Of a stretch of 64,000 nucleotides of DNA, positions 50,864 through 62,095 are shown one piece after another. The first letter of the stretch is position 1. Every line of letters starts with the position of its first letter. Both the position numbers and the translations under genes were made by a program. Where the stretch lies: positions 4,092,001-4,156,000 of the forward strand of contig NZ_CP007215.2 in NCBI RefSeq assembly GCF_000300455.3, in the 5' to 3' direction. Below the pieces are notes generated by a model. That model searched no databases. It was not told the DNA's origin and worked only from the letters and a program-made list of their open reading frames with translations. This stretch comes from Kosakonia sacchari SP1 (lineage in GTDB: Bacteria; Pseudomonadota; Gammaproteobacteria; Enterobacterales; Enterobacteriaceae).

Positions 50864-51880
50864 ATGTCGACGCTTCGTCTGCTTATCTCTGACTCGTACG
50901 ATCCCTGGTTCAACCTGGCGGTGGAAGAGTGCATTTTCCGCCAGATGCCCGCCACGCAACGCGTACTGTTCTTATGGCGCAACGCGGATACGGTGGTAAT
51001 TGGGCGGGCGCAAAACCCGTGGAAAGAGTGCAATACCCGCCGCATGGAAGAAGATAACGTGCGGCTGGCAAGGCGTAGCAGCGGTGGCGGCGCGGTATTC
51101 CATGACCTCGGCAATACTTGTTTCACCTTTATGGCGGGAAAGCCGGAGTACGACAAAACCATCTCCACGGCGATTGTGCTTAATGCCCTGAATTCCCTGG
51201 GTGTGACCGCAGAAGCCTCCGGGCGCAACGACCTGGTGGTGAAAACGGCAGAAGGCGATCGCAAAGTGTCTGGTTCAGCCTACCGGGAAACCAAAGATCG
51301 TGGCTTCCATCATGGCACGTTATTGCTGAACGCCGATCTTAGCCGTCTGGCCAATTACCTCAATCCGGACAAGAAAAAGCTGCAAGCCAAAGGAATCACG
51401 TCGGTGCGCGGGCGCGTGGCGAATCTGGTGGATCTGCTGCCGGGCATTACCCATCAGCAAATCTGTGAAGCGATCACCGAAGCCTTCTTTGCTCACTATG
51501 GCGAACGGGTCACGGCGGAAGTTATCTCGCCAGATAAAACCCCGGACTTACCCAATTTCGCCGAAACCTTCGCCCGCCAGAGTAGCTGGGAGTGGAACTT
51601 CGGCCAGGCACCGGCGTTCAGCCATCTGCTTGATGAGCGCTTTACCTGGGGCGGTGTGGAGCTGCATTTTGACGTGGAAAAAGGCCACATCACCCGCACA
51701 CAGGTGTTTACCGATAGCCTGAATCCCGCGCCGTTAGAAGCGCTGGCCGCACGTTTGCAGGGCTGCCTTTACCGTGCAGATATGCTGGCGCAGGAGTGTG
51801 ATGCGCTCTTAGTCGATTTTCCGGAACAGGAACAAGAGCTTCGCGAACTTTCCGCCTGGATTACCAGCGCGGTGCGGTGA
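50864..51880 (+). CDS. lplA: Lipoate-protein ligase A
   Basis: Salvages free lipoate by adenylating it and transferring it to the E2 and GcvH lysines. The lipoate-binding loop [15 protein letters not shown] is near residues 69-83. The catalytic lysine lies in [11 protein letters not shown] near 133. The small C-terminal domain covers about 250-338. The 338 residues equal E. coli LplA. It lies downstream of smp. AGAAAGGAAATCT supplies the ribosome site. Confidence 0.98.
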   Translation: MSTLRLLISDSYDPWFNLAVEECIFRQMPATQRVLFLWRNADTVVIGRAQNPWKECNTRRMEEDNVRLARRSSGGGAVFHDLGNTCFTFMAGKPEYDKTISTAIVLNALNSLGVTAEASGRNDLVVKTAEGDRKVSGSAYRETKDRGFHHGTLLLNADLSRLANYLNPDKKKLQAKGITSVRGRVANLVDLLPGITHQQICEAITEAFFAHYGERVTAEVISPDKTPDLPNFAETFARQSSWEWNFGQAPAFSHLLDERFTWGGVELHFDVEKGHITRTQVFTDSLNPAPLEALAARLQGCLYRADMLAQECDALLVDFPEQEQELRELSAWITSAVR

Positions 51881-51931
51881 ATAGACCAAAGTGATCAATG
51901 CAGCTATCCGATTGAGTGATTAAGTTGATTG

Positions 51932-51960
51932 AAAATAAAGGGCAGAGAACCTGCCCTTAG
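51932..51960 (-). terminator. Terminator of the deo operon
   Basis: Minus-strand AAGGGCAG-GTTCT-CTGCCCTT followed by TATTTTCAAT, about 11 nt after the deoD stop. It should end deoCABD. Confidence 0.85.
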
Positions 51961-51969
51961 AAAAAGTAC

Positions 51970-52689
51970 TTACGCTTTATCGCCCAGCAGGACAGATTCC
52001 AGCGCAATTTTGATCATGTCGTTGAACGTGGTTTGACGCTCAGCGGAAGTGGTCTGCTCGTGCGTACGGATATGGTCGGAAACGGTGCAGATAGTCAGCG
52101 CTTTCGCACCGAACTCCGCCGCAACGCCGTAAATGCCCGCCGCTTCCATTTCCACGCCCAGGATGCCGTATTTTTCCATCACGTCGAACATTTCACCGTC
52201 CGGGGAGTAGAACAGATCGGCGGAGAACAGGTTACCCACGCGCGCGTCTACGCCCAGCGCTTTTGCCGCATCAACCGCGTTACGCACCATGTCGAAATCT
52301 GCAATCGCCGCGAAATCGTGATCTTTGAAACGCATACGGTTCACTTTGGAATCGGTGCAGGCACCCATGCCAATAACGATGTCACGCAGTTGCACGTCCA
52401 TACGTACCGCGCCGCAGGAGCCGACACGAATGATTTTTTTCACGCCGAAATCGGTGATCAACTCTTTGGTGTAGATGGAGCAGGACGGGATACCCATACC
52501 GTGGCCCATAACAGAAATTTTGCGGCCTTTATAAGTACCGGTGTAACCCAGCATGCCGCGCACGTTGTTCACTTCGCGGTAGTCTTCGAGGAAAGTTTCC
52601 GCAATATGTTTTGCACGCAGCGGGTCGCCCGGCATCAACACTACGTCAGCGAAATCGCCCATTTCTGCATTAATATGTGGGGTAGCCAT
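51970..52689 (-). CDS. deoD: Purine nucleoside phosphorylase DeoD-type
   Basis: Hexameric phosphorylase that splits purine (deoxy)nucleosides into base and (deoxy)ribose-1-phosphate. [12 protein letters not shown] near 18-29 binds phosphate, VGSCGAV near 88 and GVEMEAAG near 178 are active-site segments, and SDHIRT near 204 holds the general-acid Asp. The ATG at 52689 gives 239 residues as in E. coli; the in-frame ATG 6 nt upstream gives two more. It is the last gene of deoCABD, separated from deoB by a GC-rich hairpin. Confidence 0.98.
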   Translation of the reverse strand: MATPHINAEMGDFADVVLMPGDPLRAKHIAETFLEDYREVNNVRGMLGYTGTYKGRKISVMGHGMGIPSCSIYTKELITDFGVKKIIRVGSCGAVRMDVQLRDIVIGMGACTDSKVNRMRFKDHDFAAIADFDMVRNAVDAAKALGVDARVGNLFSADLFYSPDGEMFDVMEKYGILGVEMEAAGIYGVAAEFGAKALTICTVSDHIRTHEQTTSAERQTTFNDMIKIALESVLLGDKA

Positions 52690-52726
52690 CGTCAATTCCT
52701 TTATGTCGTTGTCGTTGAAACAGAAA

Positions 52727-52745
52727 GGGCGGGAAGCTCCCGCCC
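52727..52745 (-). other. deoB-deoD intercistronic hairpin
   Basis: GGGCGGGA-AGC-TCCCGCCC, an 8-bp GC stem with a 3-nt loop, followed on the minus strand by TTTCTGTTT. It lies 7 nt past the deoB stop. It could partly terminate or protect deoCAB mRNA and set deoD apart. Confidence 0.7.
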
Positions 52746-52752
52746 AAAATCA

Positions 52753-54027
<1,275 letters not shown>

Positions 54028-55350
54028 CTATTCAGTAATGCGGCGATAGACCGTCGGTGTCTCTTTTGGTGCGCTGTCGCCCATCGAAATAGCCGCTTTC
54101 ACCGCCTGCGCAGCCTCTTGCCAGCTGGCTTCGTCTTTAGCGTGGATAACCGCCAGCGGGCGCTGACCATCAACGCGTTCGCCCAGACGCACCATATCGG
54201 TAAAGCCGACGCTGTAATCAATAGTGTCCGACGCCTGGCGACGACCGCCGCCCATCGACACCACCGCCATGCCCAGCGCGCGCGTATCCATCGCCGTGAT
54301 AAATCCTTCATCGTCGGCATATACCGCTTTGCTGAGCGTCGCGGTAGGCAGGTATTTGGCGTAGTTTTCCACGAAATCGCGCGGCCCTTTTTGCGCCGCG
54401 ACCATACGACCAAACACCTCGGCCGCTTTACCGTTATCCAGCACCGCTTGCAGCTTCGCCCGCGCGTCGGCTTCATCTTTCGCCAGTTTGCCGGAGATCA
54501 GCATCTCCACGCACAGCGCCATGGTGACATCAAACAGGCGCGGATTACGGTATTCACCGGTCAGGAACTGCACCGCTTCGCGCACTTCCACCGCGTTGCC
54601 CGCGCTGGAAGCCAGCACCTGATTCATATCGGTCAACAGTGCGGTAGTCCGCACGCCAGCGCCGTTGGCAACGCCAACAATCGCTTCCGCCAGTTGTTCA
54701 GACAGGGCGTAAGTCGGCATAAATGCGCCGCTGCCCACTTTGACGTCCATCACCAGCGCATCAAGCCCCTCGGCCAGTTTTTTGGCGAGGATAGAAGCGG
54801 TGATTAACGGAATAGAGTCCACCGTCGCGGTGATATCGCGGGTGGCGTAGAAACGTTTATCCGCCGGTGCCAGCGAATTGGTCTGGCCGATAATCGCCAC
54901 ACCGACATCCTTAATAATCTCGCGAAAACGGTTATCTTCCGGGAAAATATCAAACCCCGGGATCGCTTCCAGTTTGTCGAGCGTGCCGCCAGTATGACCA
55001 AGGCCGCGCCCGGAAATCATCGGAATATAGCCGCCGCAGGCCGCCACCATCGGGCCGAGCATCAACGAGGTAACATCGCCCACGCCGCCGGTCGAGTGTT
55101 TATCCACTACCGGGCCATTAAGATCGAGCGGTTTCCAGTCCAGAACGGTGCCTGAATCCCGCATCGCCATAGTTAGCGAAACACGCTCCGGCATGGTCAT
55201 GTCGTGGAAGAAAATGGTCATTGCCAGAGCAGCAATCTGCCCTTCAGAGACGGTGTTATCGCGTATTCCGTTGATAAAGAAACGGATTTCTTCATCACTC
55301 AGCGCGAGACCATCGCGTTTTTTTCGAATAATTTCTTGAGCGAGAAACAA
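54028..55350 (-). CDS. deoA: Thymidine phosphorylase (TTG start)
   Basis: Phosphorolyses thymidine and deoxyuridine. [17 protein letters not shown] near 84-100 binds phosphate, and [16 protein letters not shown] near 113-128 is the family signature. I place the start at TTG 55348-55350: AGGGGG lies 6 nt upstream and the protein is then 440 residues like E. coli DeoA, which I recall also starting at a non-ATG codon. The frame stays open 24 codons upstream to the end of deoC. It follows deoC by 73 nt. Confidence 0.97.
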   Translation of the reverse strand: MFLAQEIIRKKRDGLALSDEEIRFFINGIRDNTVSEGQIAALAMTIFFHDMTMPERVSLTMAMRDSGTVLDWKPLDLNGPVVDKHSTGGVGDVTSLMLGPMVAACGGYIPMISGRGLGHTGGTLDKLEAIPGFDIFPEDNRFREIIKDVGVAIIGQTNSLAPADKRFYATRDITATVDSIPLITASILAKKLAEGLDALVMDVKVGSGAFMPTYALSEQLAEAIVGVANGAGVRTTALLTDMNQVLASSAGNAVEVREAVQFLTGEYRNPRLFDVTMALCVEMLISGKLAKDEADARAKLQAVLDNGKAAEVFGRMVAAQKGPRDFVENYAKYLPTATLSKAVYADDEGFITAMDTRALGMAVVSMGGGRRQASDTIDYSVGFTDMVRLGERVDGQRPLAVIHAKDEASWQEAAQAVKAAISMGDSAPKETPTVYRRITE

Positions 55351-55423
55351 GGTAACCCCCTGAGGAATAAAGCCGGAAAATCCATTGAGGCCGGGTAACA
55401 ATACGTTACCCGGCAATGACAAA

Positions 55424-56203
55424 TTAATAGCTGCTTGCGCTCTTACCGTCGCCGTGACCCAACGCTTTCAGCAGGCTTGCCAGCAGGCTGGAGGCACCAA
55501 AACGGTAATGACGGGCATCGGCCCAATCGGCGCCAAACAAGTCGTCGGCAATAGCGAGATACTGCTGCGCATCTTCCGCGCTACGTACGCCACCTGCCGG
55601 TTTGAAACCAACGGTTTTATCAACGCCCATATCGCGAATCACTTCCAGCATGATTCGTGCGCTTTCCGGGGTCGCGTTTACCGGCACTTTACCGGTCGAC
55701 GTTTTAATGAAATCTGCACCAGCTTTAATAGCGATTTCAGACGCTTTACGGATCAGCGCTTCTGTTTTCAGTTCACCGGTTTCGATGATCACTTTCAGCA
55801 GCACGTTCGCCGCCGCGCAAGCCTCTTTACAGGCTTTCACCAGTTCAAAACCCACCTGCTCGTTACCGGCGATCAGCGCGCGGTACGGGAACACCACATC
55901 AACTTCATCCGCGCCGTAAGCAATAGCAGCGCGCGTTTCTGCCAGCGCGATGTCGATATCATCGTTACCATGCGGGAAGTTGGTCACGGTTGCGATACGC
56001 ACATCCGGCGTACCTTGCGCGTTCAGGGTTTTGCGCGCAATCGGGATAAAACGCGGGTAGATACAGATGGCGGCGGTGTTGCCCACCGGGGTTTTTGCCT
56101 GATGACACAGGGCGATGACTTTCTCGTTGGTGTCATCATCGTTCAGGGTGGTCAGGTCCATCAGTTTCAGCGCACGCAGGCTGCTTGCCGTTAAATCACT
56201 CAT
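55424..56203 (-). CDS. deoC: Deoxyribose-phosphate aldolase
   Basis: Class I aldolase that splits deoxyribose-5-phosphate into acetaldehyde and glyceraldehyde-3-phosphate. The Schiff-base Lys167 is in DFIKTSTGK, and Lys201 in GFKPAGGV tunes its pKa. Asp102 in [12 protein letters not shown] completes the relay. The 259 residues equal E. coli DeoC. It is the first gene of deoCABD. Its promoter P2 with a DeoR operator is immediately upstream, and a second promoter lies inside yjjI. Confidence 0.99.
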   Translation of the reverse strand: MSDLTASSLRALKLMDLTTLNDDDTNEKVIALCHQAKTPVGNTAAICIYPRFIPIARKTLNAQGTPDVRIATVTNFPHGNDDIDIALAETRAAIAYGADEVDVVFPYRALIAGNEQVGFELVKACKEACAAANVLLKVIIETGELKTEALIRKASEIAIKAGADFIKTSTGKVPVNATPESARIMLEVIRDMGVDKTVGFKPAGGVRSAEDAQQYLAIADDLFGADWADARHYRFGASSLLASLLKALGHGDGKSASSY

Positions 56204-56243
56204 ATTCTCTCCGACGGCGTAATGCCGGTTTTCTGTTCGGGCT

Positions 56244-56259
56244 TGTTAGTATTTTAACA
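56244..56259 (-). promoter_or_regulatory. DeoR operator O2 at deoP2
   Basis: TGTTAGTATTTTAACA, one mismatch pair from the perfect DeoR palindrome, 41 bp upstream of deoC. It overlaps the -10 of P2 as in E. coli. Confidence 0.9.
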
Positions 56260-56275
56260 TCAACCCATATTCACA

Positions 56276-56330
56276 CTTCTACACCCATCACAGTTAATGA
56301 AAACCAAATGCACGTTTGCAAAACCATAAT
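56276..56330 (-). promoter_or_regulatory. deoP2 CRP/CytR region
   Basis: The minus strand reads ACTGTGATGGGTGTAGAAGT (about 56275-56294), closely like the CRP-1 site of E. coli deoP2. The stretch upstream (to 56330) should contain the CytR contact region, GCAAACGTGCATTTGGTTTT, with GCAA/TGCA half sites. A second CRP site is expected further upstream but I do not assign it. Confidence 0.6.
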
Positions 56331-56457
56331 GGGACATTGATCAAACTTTTAAATTCACATCAGTAATGATTGCGCTGACAGGGGACGGGATCAAAAGCGC
56401 CAAACAACAGGCTCCGTACACTCAACGCCATCACTCAAGGAAAGAAGAGGAACGATG

Positions 56458-58008
56458 ATGTCTCCGTCTGTTGATCCTTCATTGCTGTCACACTGCCAGC
56501 AAATTGTTACCAGCCCAACGCTCACACCGGAACAAAAGCGCCACTTCCTGGCGCTGGAAGCGGAAAACGCCCTGCCCTATCCGGTGTTGCCGCAAGCGGC
56601 ACGCGCAGCACTTGATGAGGGCGCCATCTGCGATATGTTTGAAGGCAACGCCCCCTACAAACCGCGTTATGTGCTGCCGGATTACGCTAAATTTCTTGCT
56701 AACGGTTCCGCCTGGCTGGAGCTGGAAGGAGCAAAAGATCTCGATGATGCTCTCTCGTTGCTGACGATCCTCTACCACCATGTTCCATCAGTGACATCAA
56801 TGCCTGTCTACCTCGGCCAGCTTGATGCCCTGCTACAACCATATGTTAGAATTCTAACACAACAGGAGATCGATATCCGCATAAAACGTTTCTGGCGCTA
56901 CCTCGACAGAACGCTGCCAGACGCCTTTATGCATGCCAATATTGGCCCATTCGATACTCCCATCACGCGTGCCATTTTGCGTGCGGATGCAGAACTCAAG
57001 CAGGTTTCGCCAAACTTAACTTTTATCTATGACCCGGATATTACGCCAGACAACCTGCTACTGGAGGTGGCGCGTAATATCTGCGAGTGCAGCAAACCGC
57101 ACATCGCCAACGGTCCGGTGCATGATAATATTTTCACAAAAGGCGGCTACGGCATTGTGAGTTGTTACAACTCTCTGCCGCTGGGCGGTGGCGGCAGTAC
57201 GCTGGTACGCCTCAATCTGAAAGTGATCGCTGAACGCAGCGCGTCTCTGGAGGACTTTTTCACCCATCAGTTACCGCACTATTGCCAGCAGCAAATAGCG
57301 ATTATCGATGCCCGCTGCGATTTTCTGTATCAACAATCCGGTTTCTTTGAGCATAGCTTCCTGGTGCAGGAAGGGCTGATTTCTGCTGACCGTTTTGTGC
57401 CCATGTTTGGTATGTATGGTTTGGCCGAAGCCGTCAATACGCTGTGCGAAAAAGCCGGTATTGCCGGGCGCTACGGCAACGATGAGCAGGCCAACGCGCT
57501 TGGTTACCGCATCAGTGAACAACTGGCGAGCTTTGTGGCAAACACGCCGGTAAAACACGGCTGGCGGCAGCGGGCCATGCTCCATGCGCAATCGGGCATC
57601 AGCTCCGACACCGATACCACACCAGGCGCGCGGCTACCTTATGGCGACGAGCCGGATCCCATTACCCATCTGCTCGCCGTCGCACCGCATCATGCGTGGT
57701 ATCAAGCCGGGATCAGCGATATTTTGACCCTCGATGAAACGGTGAAACGCAACCCACAAGCGGTTGTCCAGCTCTGCCTTGGCGCGTTTAAAGCTGGTAT
57801 GCGCGAATTCACCGCTAACGTAGCCGGTAATGATCTGGTTCGCGTCACCGGTTATATGGTGCGCCTGTCGGATCTCAAGAAATTCCGTGCTGAAGGCTCA
57901 CGCATCAATACCACCTGGCTGGGTGAAGAGGCGGCGCGTAACACGCATATTCTGGAACGACAACCCCGCGTGGTCAGCCATGAACAGCAGATGCGCTTTC
58001 GTCAGTAA
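56458..58008 (+). CDS. yjjI: YjjI, uncharacterised glycyl radical enzyme
   Basis: Glycyl-radical enzyme family member (DUF3029) of unknown substrate. The radical loop near the C-terminus is [11 protein letters not shown] with Gly465 the likely radical site. Cys236 in [17 protein letters not shown] is the candidate active-site thiyl cysteine. I use the second ATG (56458), with AGAGGA 6 nt upstream, giving 516 residues as in E. coli. It overlaps its activase gene yjjW by 29 bp, so the pair acts together under anoxic conditions. It is divergent from deoC and its coding sequence contains two DeoR operator sequences. Deoxynucleotide or deoxysugar chemistry is a guess from context only. Confidence 0.93.
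   Translation: MSPSVDPSLLSHCQQIVTSPTLTPEQKRHFLALEAENALPYPVLPQAARAALDEGAICDMFEGNAPYKPRYVLPDYAKFLANGSAWLELEGAKDLDDALSLLTILYHHVPSVTSMPVYLGQLDALLQPYVRILTQQEIDIRIKRFWRYLDRTLPDAFMHANIGPFDTPITRAILRADAELKQVSPNLTFIYDPDITPDNLLLEVARNICECSKPHIANGPVHDNIFTKGGYGIVSCYNSLPLGGGGSTLVRLNLKVIAERSASLEDFFTHQLPHYCQQQIAIIDARCDFLYQQSGFFEHSFLVQEGLISADRFVPMFGMYGLAEAVNTLCEKAGIAGRYGNDEQANALGYRISEQLASFVANTPVKHGWRQRAMLHAQSGISSDTDTTPGARLPYGDEPDPITHLLAVAPHHAWYQAGISDILTLDETVKRNPQAVVQLCLGAFKAGMREFTANVAGNDLVRVTGYMVRLSDLKKFRAEGSRINTTWLGEEAARNTHILERQPRVVSHEQQMRFRQ
56844..56859 (-). promoter_or_regulatory. DeoR operator O1 at deoP1, inside yjjI
   Basis: Perfect palindrome TGTTAGAATTCTAACA, within the yjjI coding region. It is 600 bp from O2; the E. 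coli O1-O2 distance is 599 bp. Its TAGAAT is a -10 hexamer for the minus-strand promoter deoP1, which would give deoC a leader of about 640 nt. Confidence 0.92.
57123..57138 (-). promoter_or_regulatory. Possible third DeoR operator (OE), inside yjjI
   Basis: TGATAATATTTTCACA matches the DeoR palindrome at 11 of 16 positions. It lies 279 bp upstream of O1, which is where I recall the auxiliary operator OE in E. coli. The match is weak on its own; spacing is the main support. Confidence 0.5.
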
Positions 58009-58843
58009 AATCCTCCCGTTCTCCTGCGTGGACGGGCCAGGCAGCCGACTGGCCCTGTTTTTACAGGGCTGCAATATGCGCTGTAAAAATTGCCATAACC
58101 CGTCGACTATCGGTCGCTGCAACCACTGCGGCGACTGTGTAGCGGGTTGCCCACAACACGCGCTCTCCTTCAATGGAGGACAAGTGCAATGGAACGCTGC
58201 ACGTTGCGAGCAGTGCGACACTTGCCTGCGCATGTGCCCGCAGCACGCCACGCCGATGGCGCAGAGAATGACGGTTGAACAGGTTATGGCGCAGATCCGC
58301 AAAGTGGCGCTATTTATTGAAGGCATCACTGTCAGCGGCGGCGAAGCGACGCTGCAACTGCCCTTTTTGCATGCATTGTTCTGCGCATTGCGCCATGATG
58401 CGCAACTGCGCCATTTGAATTGTCTGGTGGACAGTAACGGCCTGCTCAGTGAAACCGGCTGGCGCAAGCTGTTGCCGGTCTGCGACGGCGCGATGATCGA
58501 TCTCAAAGCCTGGGGCAATGCGCGGCACCGTTTTCTCACCGGACGGGATAACGTGCAGGTGAAAACCAGCCTGCAGCTACTGACGGCAGAGAAGAAATTA
58601 GCGGAGTTGCGCCTGCTGGTGATCCCGGGACAGAGCGACTATCTGGCGCATATCGATGCGCTGGCCGCTTTTATTTATCAACTCGGCGAGGTGCCAGTGC
58701 GCCTAAACGCTTTTCATGCCCATGGTGTATATGGAGAAGCGCAGACCTGGCGCAGCGCCACGCCGGAGGATGTGGAACCGCTGGCGCAGGCGCTACTGGA
58801 GCGCGGTGTGAAAACCGTGCTGCGCCCGGCGCTATATCTGTAA
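57980..58843 (+). CDS. yjjW: YjjW, glycyl-radical enzyme activase
   Basis: Radical-SAM activating enzyme for YjjI. The SAM-cluster motif is CNMRCKNC (Cys31, Cys35, Cys38). Two further ferredoxin-type clusters follow: [11 protein letters not shown] (Cys47, 50, 53, 57) and [11 protein letters not shown] (Cys76, 79, 82, 86). These mark the group of glycyl-radical activases with extra 4Fe-4S clusters. VSGGEATLQ binds SAM. The ATG at 57980 gives 287 residues as in E. coli. It overlaps yjjI by 29 bp and the convergent yjjV by 12 bp. Confidence 0.95.
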   Translation: MNSRCAFVSKILPFSCVDGPGSRLALFLQGCNMRCKNCHNPSTIGRCNHCGDCVAGCPQHALSFNGGQVQWNAARCEQCDTCLRMCPQHATPMAQRMTVEQVMAQIRKVALFIEGITVSGGEATLQLPFLHALFCALRHDAQLRHLNCLVDSNGLLSETGWRKLLPVCDGAMIDLKAWGNARHRFLTGRDNVQVKTSLQLLTAEKKLAELRLLVIPGQSDYLAHIDALAAFIYQLGEVPVRLNAFHAHGVYGEAQTWRSATPEDVEPLAQALLERGVKTVLRPALYL

Positions 58844-59614
58844 CGCAAAGAGCCGCTGCGTGTTTTCCAGCAGTGCGTGTGCGATGACATCCGGCGCTTC
58901 GCGGCGTAACTCGCACAACGTATCGAACACCTGCGCGGCACGCTCTGGCCGATTGGGCTGGCCCTGAAAACCATTGAGCGGCATGTCCGGCGCATCCGTT
59001 TCCAGCAGTAATGCAGAAAGCGGCAACTGCGCCATTACGTCACGGGTTTTACTGGCGCGCGGGTAGGTAATGGTGCCGCCCACACCGATGCAATAACCCA
59101 GTTCAACAAAGCGCTGCGCTTGTTGCAGACTGCCGGCAAAACCATGCACCACGCCACGGCGGGGTAAATCATGTTTTTTTAAATGCATCGCCAGTTTGTC
59201 ATGCGTGCGGCGTGAATGGAGGATCACCGGCAGCTCAAAGCGTTTTGCCAATTTTAGTTGCGCATCTAACACCTGCTGTTGACGCTCAAACTGCGGATCG
59301 TCGCGGTAAAGATCGAGGCCAATTTCCCCTATCGCCACCACTTTCTCGGGCTTTACCGCGAGCATCTGCTCAAGCCGTTGCAGGCTTTCCTCGCTGTGCT
59401 CTTCAATCACAATCGGGTGTAGCCCCAGCGCGGCATACAGCGCGGTATGCTGGCGTGCTAAGTAGCAAACGCGATCAAAATAACGCGCGGCAATCGCCGG
59501 AACAATAATGCGCTCCACACCAGCGTCGCCCGCTCGGGCGATACTCGCCGCCTCATCGCCGGAAAACGGCGGGAAATCGAAATGACAGTGGGTATCGATA
59601 AAGCGGAAACTCAC
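58832..59614 (-). CDS. yjjV: TatD-family metal-dependent hydrolase YjjV
   Basis: TIM-barrel metallohydrolase of the TatD family, probably a DNase. Metal ligands: DTHCHFD at residues 7-13, Glu in [13 protein letters not shown] near 96, His in [12 protein letters not shown] near 130, and LETDAPDMP near 206. Length is 260 (E. coli 259). It overlaps the end of yjjW convergently, and its start overlaps the end of yjjU by 4 bp, so yjjU-yjjV are translationally coupled. Confidence 0.96.
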   Translation of the reverse strand: MSFRFIDTHCHFDFPPFSGDEAASIARAGDAGVERIIVPAIAARYFDRVCYLARQHTALYAALGLHPIVIEEHSEESLQRLEQMLAVKPEKVVAIGEIGLDLYRDDPQFERQQQVLDAQLKLAKRFELPVILHSRRTHDKLAMHLKKHDLPRRGVVHGFAGSLQQAQRFVELGYCIGVGGTITYPRASKTRDVMAQLPLSALLLETDAPDMPLNGFQGQPNRPERAAQVFDTLCELRREAPDVIAHALLENTQRLFALQI

Positions 59615-60681
59615 GCCGTATCCTCTTTGTTGATGGGTAAATCGTTAGCCTGCTCGACGCTGACCAGCGGCGTATCCAGCGCGTCGTTGGCCACCGCAGC
59701 CGGTGGAACAACACGCGTCGCAGGCGCGATAACCGGTGAGTGGCGCACCAGCGGCGGGGTTTCCGCCAGCAATTTGCCCACCGTCGCCAGGAAATAGCGC
59801 CCGCACAAACGCCCGATTTTATAATCCTCGCGTAGCGCCGGTAAACGGCTACCCAGCGCCATGCTGTTCAACAACTTCGGCGGATAGATTTCAAAAATAC
59901 GCAGTTTACCCGGCGGCGCTTCGATAAAGCGTTGGATTGCCATGTAACTTTTCTCATGGTGCTGCACCAGATTGATTAAGGATTGCAAGCTGCTCTCTCC
60001 CAGCCAGCGTTCCATTCGTTTGAACCACTGGGGCGTGTAGTACATTTGTGACGGTACGGTACGGATCACCACAATCGTGTTCGCACCGCGTTTTGCCGCC
60101 TCCTGCACCGGAATGGCATCACTGACACCGCCGTCGAGATAATTAATGCCATCAAGCATCACGCCCGGACGATAAAAGCCGGGGATCGCACTGGAAGCAC
60201 GGATCAAATCGAGCCATGTCTGATGCGTAGGGGAAAAATAAGCCGCCGAGTAATCATCCTGCCGACAGGCGCACATATAAAACGCTTTGCCCGCCTCGAA
60301 AGCCCGCGCGGCGTAGTCCATTGCCAGCGGCATCTGGCTTGAGGTCGATTCGACCAGCCAGTCGAGATCGATAAGGTTGCCGCCGCGCACAAAGCGCACC
60401 GGATTGAAAAATTCCCGCGACGTGGTGTAGCGCATTATCACTTTGCGCGCGTAGCCAGGTTGGTTGCAGACATAAGCAGAAAGGTTTTGCGCACCGGCAG
60501 AGCTGCCGAAATAGAGATCGAAAGGATTAAATTCCGCACGCATGAACTCGTCCAGAACGCCAGCGGTAAAAATACCTCGCTGTCCACCGCCCTCGCATAC
60601 GAGCGCAAGCCTGCCCGGGCGAAAGGGTTTTAACGCTAGCGGCGCGATGTTGCCGAGCGTAACGGGAATATGCTGGCCCAC
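59611..60681 (-). CDS. yjjU: Patatin-like phospholipase family protein YjjU
   Basis: Patatin-fold lipid hydrolase with a Ser-Asp dyad. The oxyanion loop is CEGGGQRGIF (29-38). The nucleophile Ser61 is in FGSSAGAQN (GxSxG). The Asp183 partner is in YLDGGVSDAIPV. The 356 residues compare with 357 in E. coli. The physiological lipid is not known. It overlaps yjjV by 4 bp, forming a unit with it. A hairpin separates it from ytjA. Confidence 0.95.
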   Translation of the reverse strand: MGQHIPVTLGNIAPLALKPFRPGRLALVCEGGGQRGIFTAGVLDEFMRAEFNPFDLYFGSSAGAQNLSAYVCNQPGYARKVIMRYTTSREFFNPVRFVRGGNLIDLDWLVESTSSQMPLAMDYAARAFEAGKAFYMCACRQDDYSAAYFSPTHQTWLDLIRASSAIPGFYRPGVMLDGINYLDGGVSDAIPVQEAAKRGANTIVVIRTVPSQMYYTPQWFKRMERWLGESSLQSLINLVQHHEKSYMAIQRFIEAPPGKLRIFEIYPPKLLNSMALGSRLPALREDYKIGRLCGRYFLATVGKLLAETPPLVRHSPVIAPATRVVPPAAVANDALDTPLVSVEQANDLPINKEDTA

Positions 60682-60746
60682 TCTGCTTTCCTTATTGATG
60701 CGCTGAATATCTCAAAGTAGCGCACTTTTCCCGCAGCCGAAACAGC

Positions 60747-60771
60747 AAAGCCAGTCACAAGGACTGGCTTT
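60747..60771 (-). terminator. Hairpin between ytjA and yjjU
   Basis: AAAGCCAGTC-ACAAG-GACTGGCTTT, 10-bp perfect arms, 31 nt after the ytjA stop. It can end osmY-ytjA transcripts, though the following minus-strand sequence (GCTGTTTCGG) is only modestly T-rich. Confidence 0.7.
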
Positions 60772-60801
60772 AATGTAACCGAAATTTAAGCGTGTAATAC
60801 G

Positions 60802-60963
60802 CTATGGACGCCGACGGCCCATAAACAGGCTGACGAGGAACAGGATAATACCGACGATAAAGACAATTTTCGCGGCCCCTGCTGCCGTACCCGCAAGACC
60901 ACCAAAGCCCAGTGCGGCGGCAATTAACGCGATAACCAGAAATATAATGCCCCAACGAAACAT
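60802..60963 (-). CDS. ytjA: Small membrane protein YtjA (UPF0391)
   Basis: A 53-residue, two-helix inner-membrane protein ([20 protein letters not shown] and [15 protein letters not shown]) with a Gly-rich turn and a basic GRRRP end. It is nearly identical to E. coli YtjA; function unknown, family members are stress-induced. The ATG at 60963 has AAGGAGAG 4 nt upstream; a longer open frame exists but without support. It lies 130 bp after osmY, probably transcribed with it. Confidence 0.93.
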   Translation of the reverse strand: MFRWGIIFLVIALIAAALGFGGLAGTAAGAAKIVFIVGIILFLVSLFMGRRRP

Positions 60964-61093
60964 AAAACTCTCCTTTACCATAGTTAATTTCAACCGCTTA
61001 AGGTGAGCGCTCAGGATGCCCACCGGCGATGTTTTTCCTGGTACGTACTTGTCATACCCGGCTTGCACCGGGTAGTGACGTTTTCAGGATTAG

Positions 61094-61711
61094 TTACTTC
61101 ACTTTGAGATCGTTCTTCACGCTTTTAACGCCGTCGATTGCTTTGGCGATACTTTCAGCGCGTTCACTTTGTGCCTGTGAATCTACGGTACCGGACAACT
61201 GCACCACGCCATCGGTGGTTTCAACCTTCACCTTACGGGAAGGGACAACATCGTCGGCCAGCAGTTTTGCTTTGATTTCACTGGTTGTTGCGGTATCGCC
61301 CGCATAACCTTTCATGGTCTTGTTTTTGCCGTCACGCACGTGCAGCTTATCGCTCACAGAAGCCACACCCTCTACGCCTTTCGCGACGGAGACGGCTTTT
61401 TCTGCCTGCGTCTGGCTCTCAACAAAGCCGCTCAGCGTGACCACTTTTTTGTCCGTTTTCACGGAGATATCAGTGCTTTTAATGTCTTCATGATCCACCA
61501 GCGCCGCTTTAACTTTCGCGGTGATGGTGCTGTCATCCATGAAACCACCGACTTTATTCATTGAGCTATCGATTGATTCCCCTGCACTGGAAGCAGCATT
61601 TTGCGCTTTGTCGGTGGTAGTCTCCGCAGCGAATGCGGAACCACTTGCCAGAACAGAGCCCAGCATTACGGCCAGCAGAGTTTTGGAAATAGTCAGTTTT
61701 TTCATAGTCAT
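61094..61711 (-). CDS. osmY: Osmotically inducible periplasmic protein OsmY
   Basis: Periplasmic chaperone-like protein of the sigma-S and osmotic-stress response. The signal peptide covers residues 1-29 ([19 protein letters not shown]). Two BON domains follow: about 55-125 ([15 protein letters not shown] to VSDKLHV) and 135-204 ([17 protein letters not shown] to VKNDLKVK). The ATG at 61711 gives 205 residues (E. coli 201). The frame remains open upstream but only this ATG has AGGAA. It precedes ytjA. Confidence 0.97.
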   Translation of the reverse strand: MTMKKLTISKTLLAVMLGSVLASGSAFAAETTTDKAQNAASSAGESIDSSMNKVGGFMDDSTITAKVKAALVDHEDIKSTDISVKTDKKVVTLSGFVESQTQAEKAVSVAKGVEGVASVSDKLHVRDGKNKTMKGYAGDTATTSEIKAKLLADDVVPSRKVKVETTDGVVQLSGTVDSQAQSERAESIAKAIDGVKSVKNDLKVK

Positions 61712-62095
61712 CGATGTTATTCCTGTTGGTTTGCCCACAATTTGGGCCACAAGCAGCAACGTGTGCCGCTCTACTGCTGTGGTGAAAACCACCCAATTCA
61801 GCAACTGATGACGCGTTTACAATCCCGCCGAACATCGCGCTAAAGCAGTTGTTAATATCCATTTGTGAAGAAATGAGTGGATAAAATACTCTACTTCACG
61901 CATTGAACAGGACTTTTATCCACCCGATTTGTCATCACTTTGTTAAATATAGATCACAATCGACAAAAATCATGGCCGGGTGGGTAAAAAACGAACAAAT
62001 GGAGGCGAAATGACGGGTTTTAAGAACAATCCGCAAGGGGCTAATTAGACAGGAGAAGTGACAGAGCACGGCGCAAACCGTGCTCTGCAGAAGGA
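61712..62095. other. osmY upstream region
   Basis: 384 bp without a gene. It holds the osmY leader and promoter region, which in E. coli is under sigma-S with CRP, Lrp and IHF. The AT-rich stretch 61855-61990 is the likely control segment; I cannot fix the -10. The right end carries a hairpin for prfC. Confidence 0.5.
62062..62087 (-). terminator. Hairpin after prfC, probable terminator
   Basis: CAGAGCACGG-CGCAAA-CCGTGCTCTG, 10-bp perfect arms, 8 nt after the prfC stop. Bases beyond it on the minus strand (TCACTTCTCC) lack a T run, so termination strength is uncertain. Confidence 0.62.

Noticed and set aside
56325-56345. FNR site candidate upstream of yjjI (TTGATCAA)
   Set aside because: An FNR box needs TTGAT-N4-ATCAA. 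The two half-sites here overlap without the 4-bp spacer.
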